Assembly: GCF_018320785.1 (NCBI RefSeq)
Contig: NC_054869.1
Location: forward strand, 31,784,289-31,848,288
Reading direction: 5' to 3'
Origin: Cheilinus undulatus
Taxonomy: Eukaryota > Chordata > Actinopteri > Labriformes > Labridae
DNA: 64,000 nucleotides
The notes under the pieces were generated by a model that saw nothing but the letters and a program-made list of their open reading frames with translations, was not told the origin of the DNA and ran no database searches. Below are positions 46,201 through 55,319 of this stretch, piece after piece; position 1 is the stretch's first letter, and each line of letters opens with the position of its first letter. The position numbers and the translations under genes are program-made.

Positions 46201-48965
46201 GCTGACCTTTTATTTAAAACTCTCAATAATCACGTCAATCCCAGACACAAACCTTGTGTTCCTTTAAATGTCTAGATGCTGGCCTGCATGTGCTGTGTAG
46301 AAATAGTGTTTAAATTTTGATACCTACATTTTTTTTCATCATGCTTCTGTTCTTTTCTTCTGTTCTTTTACATGCATATGACTTCTATTTGTAACACAGA
46401 AGTTTCTACATTTGCTTTGTAAAGGATGTGATGACTTTCTAACTACTTGTTACTCAGCTGTTTATGTAGGCTGCAATGTTTCCTTGGTTTACGTTTTACG
46501 CAGTGAACCTGCATTACAAGAAAGTGACAGATTTATTAGGACCACATGGCATCAAACACTAAACCTTCACATACTGATTCGTTTTCCATTTCCCTAAGGC
46601 TCAGAGCTCAGGGGTTATGTCAGCACATTAAAACAGGTATGTGGAAGTCTAAAATCTTCCACTTCAACCTGGATGCATCAGTCAGCATTCATTATCTATC
46701 AATAAAAGACAGCAGTGAAATGATCAGTGGTGTGCAAAATGAAAATTGTTTAGTTGTTTTTACTCTGTGCTTTTTAAGGCTTTAATATCATTTGAAATGT
46801 ATGTGTTTTCATTGACTTTGACTTGAGAGAAGAGTCTGAATCCCCACCTCTGCCACTAAAAGGGCAAATATACAAGTGATTAGTGGTCAGACAAAAGGAA
46901 GGTGCTGAGTAAATGTAAAGTTCTGCAAAAATAGAAGAAGAATGAAGTTTTTTAACACTCAGAAATGGCAATAACATGATGAAAAAAAACTATGCAAAGG
47001 TTTAGCCCTGCAATTTAAATCTCACTTGGGTTATGTAAAAGTGCTGCTTTATAATTTAATAAGAACAAACTGCCAGATGCACGGCATTCTTATCAAAGGC
47101 TTGTCACTGTGTTGGGGGTTAGCCAATCAGATTTTGGGGGCACCTGGATGGCCACGGCCCTGGATTCACCCCTGGTCAGGTAAAAAATGACATCCAGTGT
47201 AGCAAAGAGGAGAGAATTTAAGAGGTTATCTTCACATTCAGACACAATACAAGACTTCATGTATGTGTCATTGCCTTACAACAATTTGAAAATGATTTAC
47301 TTTGTGAATAAGTCCTGAAATTGCAGAAAGTGTATCAATTTATTCTGCTATTCACTGCCATAATCGACTTGTTTCATTCATGAGGGCATAATTCCAAGTT
47401 CAAATTTTGTCATTATTTTACAAGAAAATATATTTCAGATTCCCTTCACAGTTTTTAATTTTGCCATGTTGCAGCTTGATGCTACAATAGTTTAAATGAA
47501 CCATTTCTCATTAATCTACTCAGTACCCCATCATGATAATTGAAAACAGAATATTAGAATACTGTACAAATTTATGAAACATACAAAATTGAAATATCAC
47601 ATTGACATCAAGATACAGAACCTTTGCAAAACACTTGAAACTTAGCTCAGGTTCCTCCCATTTCTTTTTATCATTGCTGAGATGTTTCTACACCTTGATT
47701 TAAGTCCTTAGCTTTAATTTGTTTATCACTGAGGAGAGGCTATAAGCTCAGATCAGTGTCAGTTGACAGTGATGGTTGTCCCTCTATAACTTTGTCCCAT
47801 CTCCACACAGGATCTCTGGAGCTCAGTCAGAGTGACCATCAGGCTCTGGTCACCAGCTGTTGGAAGAGTTCTGGTTTTGCCAGACTTCCTCCATTTGAGA
47901 TTTATGGATGCTGCTGTGCTCTTGGGAACTTTCAGTGCAGCAGATTTTTTTTAGCCTACCCCAGATCTGTGCCTTGCAACAATCCTGTCTCTGTACTCAG
48001 ACAGGATCCTTTGACATCACGGCTTGAGTTTTGCTCTGATTTGCATTGTCAGTCGTGAGGCCTTCTATAGAGGTGTGTGCCTTGCCAAATCATGTCCAAT
48101 CACTTATTTTACCACAGGTGTACTCCAGTCAAGGTGTAGAAACATCTCAGCAAAAATCAAGAGATAATGACAAAGGGAACACAAATTCTGTTTTCCCATC
48201 GGGGTACTGAGTGTAGATTCATGACAGAAAAATGAATTAAATGACTGTAGCATCAGGCTGTTAGATGAAAGAATGGCCTTTCAGTTTCAGCATGAAAAAA
48301 GCACATCAACAAATTCTTCTTGATAAAAATTGCTATTGGGCTTATACAAAGTTCAATAGGGCTACTCACTTCTGTTAGAAAATATCGGCGTGAATTAATT
48401 TTCTTCAAGAACAGCTTCATATTTTACCATAGGCCATGTTACAAACTGTTTTTTTTTTATTTTCAGCAGGCCACTTAAGAATGGACAATGCCACAGTTGG
48501 CCTGGAGGCCATAGTTTGCTATAGCTTTAGTCATTTTAGCAATCCAAAAGCCTGCCCTTTCAGCCTACTAAATCACTATCCTCATGTAAAAATGATCACT
48601 TATTTTCTTTATAGGAAGAGAATGAAATTCAAAGAAAACTTAAGGACAAAACTAATAAGAGTAAGCTATAATGAGCGTGAACTTTTAGATAAAGAGGAGT
48701 AGACTATGTGTGTAAAAAGTTAGGACGGAAATTAAGCTAATGTGACCAAGGCCTACGTACTTTTGCTAATATGTATAGGCTGAGAAAAGCTACTTCAGTA
48801 GACTTTACTTACTAAGTTACACTTCAACATCCCGGTTAATTGGTGTTAATTCATTCAAAGTGTAATCAAAAGTAGGAAACCAACTCTTTAGTTCGGCCAA
48901 ATCGACATATTGAACATAAACTTACCAATAAGTGAGAGGAGCGCGGAGGATTTGCGGTTCCCCAT
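37252..48965 (-). CDS. ereg: Epiregulin-like EGF-family membrane ligand, five exons, tail out of frame as read
   Basis: Coding exons in order are 48965-48926, 42158-42075, 40179-40053, 39963-39817 and 37337-37252 (last exon). The first four join in phase. Residues 1-25 form the signal region (SALLSLIGVMLLWPYVF); a VVKR dibasic site lies at 50-53; the EGF domain is 58-94 with spacing C7C5C10C1C8C and the epiregulin-like words MLVDLNEHHCRCEVGFYGHRC; the membrane span is about 107-131, ending LYFCCKW. In the last exon the frame enters correctly (WCKKNRFSH), then crosses nine C. As read it ends FSHPPPKLQGSAM (stop 37282-37280, 151 residues). One C fewer would read on as QSYKGVQCDSIPLHQSL (stop 37254-37252, 160 residues), which looks like the true ligand tail. 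A sequencing error, a length polymorphism or a real change are all possible. Family role: shed ErbB ligand. Confidence 0.85.
37305..37313. repeat. Nine-G homopolymer in the last ereg exon
   Basis: A run of nine G on plus (nine C in the transcript) falls within the cytoplasmic-tail codons of ereg. Its length decides which reading frame the tail uses. Confidence 0.9.
37338..37850. other. Start of ereg intron 4, before the SINE tail
   Basis: Mostly AT-rich. The stretch 37725-37800, with CCTTTATTGTCATTGCATAT, resembles a fish retroposon tail but is too short to classify. Confidence 0.35.
37851..37926 (+). mobile_element. SINE 3' tail
   Basis: CCTTCCCTGCATGTCGTTCT, then CTACTCTATC and CTATCCTATCTGAATAAAGG, is the typical body/tail of the tRNA-derived SINE whose head appears at 24506-24592. 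Only the tail survives. It directly abuts the repeat at 37927. Confidence 0.55.
37927..38522 (+). repeat. hAT-like repeat, inverted copy 1
   Basis: It begins GTTGTTCCGATTCTGATATC and continues with AATGCAGGTATTGGTATCAG. It matches the reverse complement of 45498-44930 over nearly 600 bases, including GGTAGCGCT/TTAGCCATGCTAA-type words and CACACCAGTAAACCTGATAT. GATTCTGATA/TATCAG end motifs recall fish hAT elements. No transposase. Confidence 0.6.
38523..39089. other. ereg intron 4, middle part
   Basis: AT-rich. At 38995-39088 the words TTTTTGTCATGGA and TTTTAGTCGACGAAATTAACA are the end of the TTTTAG-type fish repeat also seen at 63210-63790. Confidence 0.35.
39090..39582 (+). repeat. Dispersed repeat family, copy B
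   Basis: Same orientation and same blocks as copy A at 10675-11145, with an extra poly-T run at 39265-39279. Inside ereg intron 4, about 235 bases from the membrane-span exon. Confidence 0.75.
40557..41103. mobile_element. Non-autonomous Tc1/mariner element with TA duplication
   Basis: Inverted ends are CAGTACTTGTAAAAAGTATT and, in reverse complement, CAGTATCTTCAAAAAGTATT, followed on both sides by CAACCCTTGGATGTTTT/CATCCCTTGGATTTTTT. TA flanks both (40555-40556 and 41104-41105). The 547-bp interior holds only transposase scraps on plus, near 40765-40840. Located in ereg intron 2. Confidence 0.85.
41106..42074. other. ereg intron 2, remainder
   Basis: AT-rich; a TTGATATTATTGATATTGAT cluster lies at 41341-41370. 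No other feature. Confidence 0.4.
42300..42950 (-). mobile_element. Decayed Tc1/mariner-type repeat in ereg intron 1
   Basis: Words such as CCAACCTTCCATAAAGC, CTCCAGGGGATGTCCATG, GGTGAATATTTTTGCAGTCA and CTTATTTTACCCTACAG are those of a fish Tc1/mariner-derived repeat. Frames are eroded and no clean inverted repeats were found; limits are approximate. Confidence 0.45.
42951..44829. other. ereg intron 1, largely unassigned
   Basis: Contains a probable hAT-type repeat between about 44212 (GGGTTGCTCAATTAATGCAA) and 44665 (words AATCGTTTTAATCTCAATTA). Other parts show nothing. Confidence 0.35.
44830..45498 (-). repeat. hAT-like repeat, inverted copy 2
   Basis: Reverse complement of the family at 37927-38522. 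It keeps both ends: ATTCCGATACTGAGGTGTTG on the left and TGGTATCAGAATCAGAACAA on the right. Confidence 0.6.
45700..46062 (-). mobile_element. Tc1 fragment of the same family as 47512-48225
   Basis: Shares blocks with the 47.8 kb copy: CTTGAAAGAGTCCTGGTTGT / TTGGAAGAGTTCTGGTTTTG, ACAATCCTGTCTCTGAGCTC, TTGACTTCATGGCTTG and AATCATATCCAATCAATTTA. Both ends are missing. In ereg intron 1. Confidence 0.6.
46063..47511. other. ereg intron 1, unassigned
   Basis: AT-rich sequence without recognised repeats or exons. Confidence 0.35.
47512..48225 (-). mobile_element. Dead Tc1 transposon with both inverted repeats
   Basis: The left end CTCAGTACCCCATCATGATA and, in reverse complement, the right end CTCAGTACCCCGATGGGAAA form terminal repeats of about 190 bases that also share GCTGAGATGTTTCTACACCT. 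The interior is an internally deleted, frame-broken transposase on minus. It is the best-preserved copy of the family also found at 31436-33030 and 45700-46062. Confidence 0.75.
48226..48925. other. ereg intron 1, donor-proximal part
   Basis: No feature recognised apart from the GTAAGTTTATG donor at 48925. Confidence 0.4.
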
Positions 48966-48995
48966 TTCAGAGCAGATAGCTAACAGCAGACAGGA

Positions 48996-48997
<2 letters not shown>

Positions 48998-49048
<51 letters not shown>
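48998..49048. repeat. (CT)n tract, GA-rich on the ereg sense strand
   Basis: About 25 CT units, 33 bases upstream of the ereg ATG. On the transcribed sense strand it is (GA)n and falls in the 5' UTR or core promoter. Confidence 0.95.
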
Positions 49049-49050
<2 letters not shown>

Positions 49051-50214
49051 GGCGCAGGTAACTCCTGTTTCCGACTCTAAATAATGATGAGGTGAAAAGA
49101 GCAGCCGGTGACACCCCGGGCAGACACAAAGTCGAAACCAATGGGTTTAATCCTGCGGTCTGGGTGGGGTGAAAGACTCCTGTAATTTAGGCTATTTCAC
49201 ACTTCAAAGGTCCAAATAAAAAGACGGACCCTGTAGGCAGTAGAGAGGAGGGGCTGCCTCTATCACCGTCATCCTCCCATTACTCATGATGATGATGATG
49301 ATGGACTCATCCTTCTCACCTGTAGCTTAGCTAACATGGTTCACTGACTTACGTAAAAGTATTTTAGAGTGTAAATACCCCAAGGTTGTCACAATTTGTA
49401 ATGGCCAAGGGTCTTTTGATGGTGAATAAAATGTCCAAAATACGGGTTTTCAGGCTCATCTTCAGATTGAATCTGCCTTAAAGGGCTGTCTAAATTGCAC
49501 GATTGCGTTGACATCTTTGAATATTTGAGCAATTTGGACTGTTTGCAGGAACTGACTTGATTTTTTGTTGCCAGGAAATCATATTGGAAGCAAATATTGG
49601 ACGCAAAGGACTTTTTAAGTCGTTTCAGTCACCATATAACCAAGTTTTTAGCTTGACATAAGTACAACTAATTTTGTAGTCAGTTTCTTTTGTTAAAAAC
49701 AAAAGACAATTGGATTTTTTTTTCCTAAACAAGAATAATTAAGGCAATGTAAGCCAATCTTCCAAAGTTTATCCACATAACTAAGCCTGACTTAGTTATT
49801 CTGTTGCGAAACTACAAAATACTACATTATCGATGAATAAATGCCCCCTGTGATGCATTGTGGGTATTTCAAATTAGTGATAAACGGCTTTTCTAACAAT
49901 CAGGAATAGATGAACTGCTAACTGAAGACATGGCAGAGGTGATGGATCAGATTAGTGGGATTCAAATCAGGGGATATGTAGGCAGAATTTTCCCATGATG
50001 CCCTGGGGCAGAGTGTTTATATGTGTTTAGATATGTTTAAATGTGATCAGGTGAGTTTAGATATTGAATGTCATAGAGAGATCACTGCTGGGATTCCTTT
50101 GCTCATCTTTCTGATGGATTATCGTTGATTTTAATGGTCAACACTTTTGCACCATTAATGAAAAGTCCTTGAACATGTTGTTTAGAGTTCAATTTTAACA
50201 GAAATTTAAAGTGT
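49049..50214. other. Spacer between ereg and epgn
   Basis: Has a short GAT repeat (49286-49303), a GATGCATTGTGGGTATTTC word near 49852 that recalls MITE interiors, and otherwise nothing. Confidence 0.35.
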
Positions 50215-50380
50215 CGGAAAGTTTCTTAAGTGTAGTTTTAAAAAGTCAAGTTAATCCAACATAAATGTACGAGTAGTGATTAGTCAAAAAAAAAAAGTTT
50301 ATTCCACTACTCAAAATCTTTGACGAAATCAGTCTCAACAAAAATTTTGAGCAGTTTCGACTTGTTTGGTTTTACAGTGA
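50215..50380 (-). repeat. MITE of the CACTGTAAAACC family, copy 2
   Basis: Reverse complement of the left end of copy 1 (25049). Its terminus GGTTTTACAGTG ends at 50380. The opposite end was not located; it may reach back to about 49.4 kb. Confidence 0.55.
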
Positions 50381-50659
50381 GCTGTAAGGTTCAAGAACTT
50401 TAAAACGACCAAGAATGTGTTTATGTCAAGCATTTATAATAGAGCTATACGGATGTACTGAAGCAATGAACTGATGGACTACTGTGTGGTAAAATGGCAT
50501 GACATAAATTAAAAATATAAATATTTGATGTGGTCAGTTTCAGGTCTGATGCTTTGAAGCAGTAATGAGCAAGTATTGTTGGGTGTTAGGTATTTATAGT
50601 TCAAATATGGGTAGGACTTGCACTTACCCTGCTATAAGAAAAAGATACTTCAAAACTAA

Positions 50660-50720
50660 GTTTTCCCTTAGTTAAATACCATTACCATTAAATACCATTA
50701 AATACCATTACCATTACCAC
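50660..50720. repeat. Short tandem repeat (TACCATTA / TACCAT)
   Basis: Four to six variants of TACCATTAAA and TACCATTA in a row. Confidence 0.7.
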
Positions 50721-50933
50721 ATACATTTTAAAACCATCGTCACACGTTATATTCCTTTTGTTATCATAAAAAGTAGCTACCATTTTTCCTGCAAAAGAAG
50801 AAAATAACATATTTCTTGAGCCTCTTAATCAGACAAGCAGAGCTACAGTAACGGATTATAAATATGTGTTTACAGTATGTGTGCTAATTCACCTCTCACA
50901 GAAATTTAAGTGACACAGATTGTTTTTCATACA

Positions 50934-50939
50934 TTTATT
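50934..50939 (-). promoter_or_regulatory. Poly(A) signal candidate of epgn
   Basis: AATAAA on minus, about 790 bases after the epgn stop; it would imply a long 3' UTR. An earlier signal cannot be excluded. Confidence 0.3.
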
Positions 50940-51730
50940 ACAATAATTTAAATAAATTCAGCACTTGAAATAAGTTAACAGCAATATAATAAATATACTT
51001 TTTTTTTTTAAGCAATGGTTCTAATGTAGAGGGTCGACACCCAAAAGTGGGTCATGGAGATGTTTTGTGTGGGTTGCAAATTTGTGCATGGAAATATGTG
51101 TGGCATAATGTGGCAAAACATGATGTACAGAGGCCCTAGGCACATTCACAGCCATACTTTTATGGTTTTGTTTTTTTACATATTTACTTCATTTGGTGTG
51201 AGAACTGGTAAGAAATTTGGCTGATCTCTTACGATCTCAACTTTCTTATCACATTATCTTGGGATAACAAAGCTGGTTTGCCCATGATAACGTGATTATT
51301 AATCAAGATTTCTAAAAAACATGCATGCATGTCCTCCCAGAGCTTCTGTAAGGATGTGCTTTTAAAACATGTTTGTTTTTGTCCTGTGTTTTTGTTCAGT
51401 CATATTTTCATTCATTTTACATATACATAACCCTAACACAACAGTTTTCATTACATATACTTGAGTACCTGAAATTTTTTCAGAAATTTGGGTCACAGAT
51501 TATCATTAGGAAGTTGGCAGGGAGTCCTGAGGCTAGATCAGTTGAGAACCACTGGTTTACAGGACAATAAAGCGATTCATTTCTAAAGATATTTTACATA
51601 AATGGTCTGCTCCAGGTCTGATGTGTATCTTTCCTCAGTCTGCTGCTCATGCTGTGGTGTGTCTTTCCTCAAAGAGTGAAACTTCTTGAAGAGATGGTGA
51701 AGATGATGTAGATGATGAAGAGTTAGCGTG

Positions 51731-54700
51731 TCACACGGACGACTCAGAAGGTGCAGATTTTATAAGCGGTGCTGATTTTACACACCTGGAAAACAAAAAC
51801 ACCAGCATAAGAAAGTATAACCTTATTAAAGTTGGACTTACTTATTTTTTATAGTTTGAGCAACAGAGAAACTAATAACTAGTTGATACTGCATACACAG
51901 TTTTGCTGACTAAACATTAATTTGACTTGCCAATAATTAATTAAGTTAATAATCTAAGGTTTAAGTGAAGACAGTGTAGATATTTGCTAGGATGAAAATA
52001 TTGAGGAGCTTCTGGAAAATGTCTACTGGTCTCATTCATTTTACATGAACATCACTAGAACCTAAGCTAAGTTCGCCTGTTTGGATTTGATTTGGAGAAC
52101 TGGTTGTGTTTTTGTGACTGAATTAATTAGACTAACTTTATAATCAATTTTGTCTCTTTTCTCATGCTGTTCAGTTTGTAAGAAAGAATGTTGAAATAAG
52201 TGTGTTTCAAAGTAAAATCTTTACCAAATGTAATTATAAAGAACAGATTTATCCATTTTGACACGAGTATAGTCATAAACATCGACTTAAACCAAAGTGA
52301 AAATAATATTTGAAAGAAAGTAACTATGGTCTTCATTATAACTCATATATTTACTTTGATTCAATGTAAATTGTTACATTGGGGTTAATCAATTTTAATC
52401 ATTTTAATCTAAATAATAATCTTCATTAAATATTAATAACATTAGTATTTACATTTTTTGCTCCTTTTTGTTTGTTGTTCCGTTTTCAGGCTGCTGTCCT
52501 GTTATTTAATAAATTAAATTAATATTTCTGTTTATCTACATAACTAGTTACAGTCATAGTTATTAATACTTCCACAATAACCAACATTTAGTCATACACA
52601 TCCCAACAATCCCCTATTTCATCACACTAGCACATTTGACTGAAAAAGCCTGCAGATACTTGCCTCTTATAGGCAAAGCAGTAAAACAGGATAGCCAGGG
52701 CAATGATGAGCATCACAACACCAAAAATGATCCCAATCAGTTGCTCCAGCTCAGGCTTGGTGCGGGTGTTGTCGGCAAAGAAGAGACAGCGAGTTCCGCT
52801 ATATGAAGACGTGCAGCTGCAGAGCAAACAGAGAAATATTGTGAGGGCATTCCAATGGAGGACACGAACCAACATGTGCATCAAGATATGGAGCACGGTT
52901 TACTGATCAGTGACTGGAAGTAAAACTCATTCAAGATTCTTACATGCAGAAAGGTTTGTCGCTGTCTTGAGGGTACATGCACTGTCCACCATTCTCGCAG
53001 TAGTTCTCATGTTCGCTTCCACATGATCTGTGTGAGCGCAAAACCCGAGGCCCCTCCACGCTGCCTGCAGAGAGAGACAGAGCAGATCTATGTGGTCAAC
53101 TATCACAGAGTAACACAAAGATGTGCCGAGAATTAATGAACAGTGAAAGGTAAGTGATATACAAACAGTTCTGTGGGGTGAGCTATTTAAACTAAACATA
53201 TTTCTTTAAAATTATCTTTAAAAGTTAATGATGACATTTAAAGTGAGGGATGGTCACATTTATTAAAATCCACTTGCTTTGGATTTTCATTGTTTTTTTT
53301 CTTTGTGCAGTTACCTGGTTGTAAGAAGGATTACTCATTACTAAAGTATTAAAAGATTTATTGGTTGGCAAAGTTGGGCCCTCACGTAATGAGCATTCCC
53401 CTCAAAAATGTGTCTCTCTGATCTCTACCTGTACTCTCAGATCTTCCTCCTCCATGCTCTCCACTGTACCTCCTACCAGCTTAACTATGGGGTCTAAAGC
53501 ATTCAGTTCCCTGTGTTTTAAACTCTCTCCCATCAGACATCTGTATCACCGACTCCACACTTTCAAATCCCACTTAAAAACCCACCTTTTAAGAATTGCT
53601 CACTCATTGTAACATCTCTTCCTTTCATTGCAAAAATTTTCAAGAAATGTAACCCAGAATTTCATAGTTTAACAAGTTGGAAAATTACAAGAAAAAACTT
53701 GAAATTTCAGAGTTTAAAAGTCTTGAATTTTGACTTTAGAAACTCATACATTTCAAGTTTTTAAATCGTAACTTTTTAATGGTTTAAAGACGAAAATTTA
53801 CAAGAACCCAAACTGAAAACAGTGTTTTGATTCTGGACTCTATGATCTCAAAAATGTTTAGTTTTGGTTCATGTACATTTTCAATTTTTACTCTGAATTA
53901 TCTTTTTAAACTTGAGAATTTTGAGTTTACTATTCTTCTATTCTATACTTTCTTCTAGAGTGCCCCTAACACACTGTAACATAATAGTTTACTTATAGAT
54001 CTCTTGTAAAAAAAAAAAAAAAACAAGTATATATAGGCCTGTTGTGCTGGGATTTTGTCAATGACAACAAGCAACACTGATGTTTACTTTTTCCAACTGG
54101 GTCATGGGGGCAGCACTTAGCTTTGCTTAGATAAGAGTAGGGGGAGCCCTGGGGAAAAAGGTTGGGAACCACTGCATCATACTATAGTAATTGAAGAATA
54201 AAAGAATAAAAATACCATCACTGAAAAACATCATGCCTCTATCATTATGTTCTTTAAGAATGATTTTTACTTAAGTCTGTGTCTATAAGAATCTCAGCTT
54301 ACTGTTGTTGATCTCTGTGGTCACTGTCATGTCTGGCAGGCTTGGTGTCTCTGTGGTTTGGAGGATGTCACTCAGGACTGCAGATTGTCCTGCTGAGGTC
54401 AAGAGAAGGAGCACTGCTGCAGCTGAGAGAAGAGCTGGAATAAAACAGAAAAAATGACAGTCAATGTATAGATTTCAATGCAAAACATTTTTGTGTGGTA
54501 CAAATTCCATCATACACAGGATTTTTTATTCTGCTGTATACCTGTTCTAATACTTTGACCAAATCCAGAAGATTTGAGCGCACCACTTCCATTCTTTTTG
54601 ACCTTCAACAGTTACTAGTTACTTTCAGGATTGACTATAAAGTTCTGTTTCTAGTTTTCACAGCCCCTACATGGCCAGGTACCAGCTTATGTGTCTGATC

Positions 54701-55247
54701 TTGTAACTTTTTATGGACCTAGCCTGAGTTTGAGATCCTCTGTCAAGAGATTTGTTTGTTCCTTACTTTAGACTGGTGACTAAAGGTGACTGGGCCTTTA
54801 CTGTTCAGGTCCCAAAGCTTTGGGATTCCTTGCCAGAGGATCTCAGAATAGCCAATGCTGCATCAACTCTTGAATTCCTGCTAAAAACATTATTTTTTAT
54901 TAAGGGCCTTCTCTTAAGCACTGTGATACCTCAACAAAATTAAAATACTTTTCTTGTTTAGGTTCATGCATTCGATCTTATTGCATGTTAAAATCTTAAT
55001 GTTTACAAATCTGCTGATTTCCATCAAATGTATTTCAACAGTCTACCTGTTAGGCCCCTCTGGTTTGATATGAAATGATACGCATGCTACTTTGCTGTAC
55101 AGTTTGCTACACCATCAGAACATATTCTACTATCTGATTAATGAAAGAAAAAAATGTTAGTTTATACCATCATTTATCTTATTTAGGATCCAAGTAAAAA
55201 AGAGACTTACCCCTCCCTGTGTTCGTCTGTCTTTGTGTGATCATCAT
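51731..55247 (-). CDS. epgn: Epigen-like EGF-family membrane ligand, complete, five exons
   Basis: Exons in coding order are 55247-55211, 54434-54303, 53064-52944, 52816-52664 and 51785-51731; phases join to 165 residues. Signal peptide is about 1-30 (LLSAAAVLLLLTSAGQS). The propeptide is Thr-rich with N-glycosylation sites at 55-58. VEGPRVLRSH precedes the EGF domain, like the IEGP word before the EGF fold in mammalian epigen. The EGF domain is 71-107, spacing C7C5C10C1C8C; the membrane span is about 123-145; the tail YKRCVKSAPLIKSAPSESSV parallels the YIRKRCLK tail of human EPGN. Position next to mthfd2l supports the name. Intron 4 begins with GC instead of GT (AAGAG|GCAAGT), an accepted minor donor. 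The C-terminus SSV fits a class I PDZ ligand. Family role: low-affinity, broad ErbB ligand released from the membrane. Confidence 0.88.
51786..52663. other. epgn intron 4 (GC-AG)
   Basis: 878 bases, AT-rich, no repeat recognised. Donor AG|GCAAGT, acceptor TTTTCCAG. Confidence 0.6.
53290..53615 (+). mobile_element. LINE 3' coding fragment (L2/CR1-like)
   Basis: On plus the last codons read AFSSLCFKLSPI and then FKSHLKTHLLRIAHSL, the usual end of fish L2/Rex-type ORF2 (SFKSHLKTHLF pattern). Short, frame-broken, in epgn intron 2. Confidence 0.45.
53620..54180. repeat. AACTTGAAATTT-rich MITE remnant and adjoining repeat
   Basis: 53620-53960 carries TTGAAATTTCAGAGTT and AAACTTGAGAATTTTGAGTT words of a tail-to-tail repeated fish element. 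At 54095-54178 the block ACTGGGTCATGGGG to GGTTGGGAACCACTGC is a repeat end that recurs, diverged, at 56105-56190. Confidence 0.4.
54560..54955 (+). mobile_element. LINE ORF2 3' fragment (L2/Rex-like)
   Basis: On plus, partly in different frames: FRIDYKVLFLVFTAP, SDLVTFYGPSLSLRSSVKRF, then GDWAFTVQVPKLWDSLPEDL and LEFLLKTLFF. This is the conserved C-terminus of fish L2/CR1-type LINEs (APKLWNSLPE.. pattern). 5'-truncated and frame-broken. In epgn intron 1. Confidence 0.7.
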
Positions 55248-55319
55248 GTTTTCTGTCGGTGTGATGTCTGATGCTGTCAGCGCCTTCTGCTTTTAAAACA
55301 TGCTGTTACAAAGCTTAAA

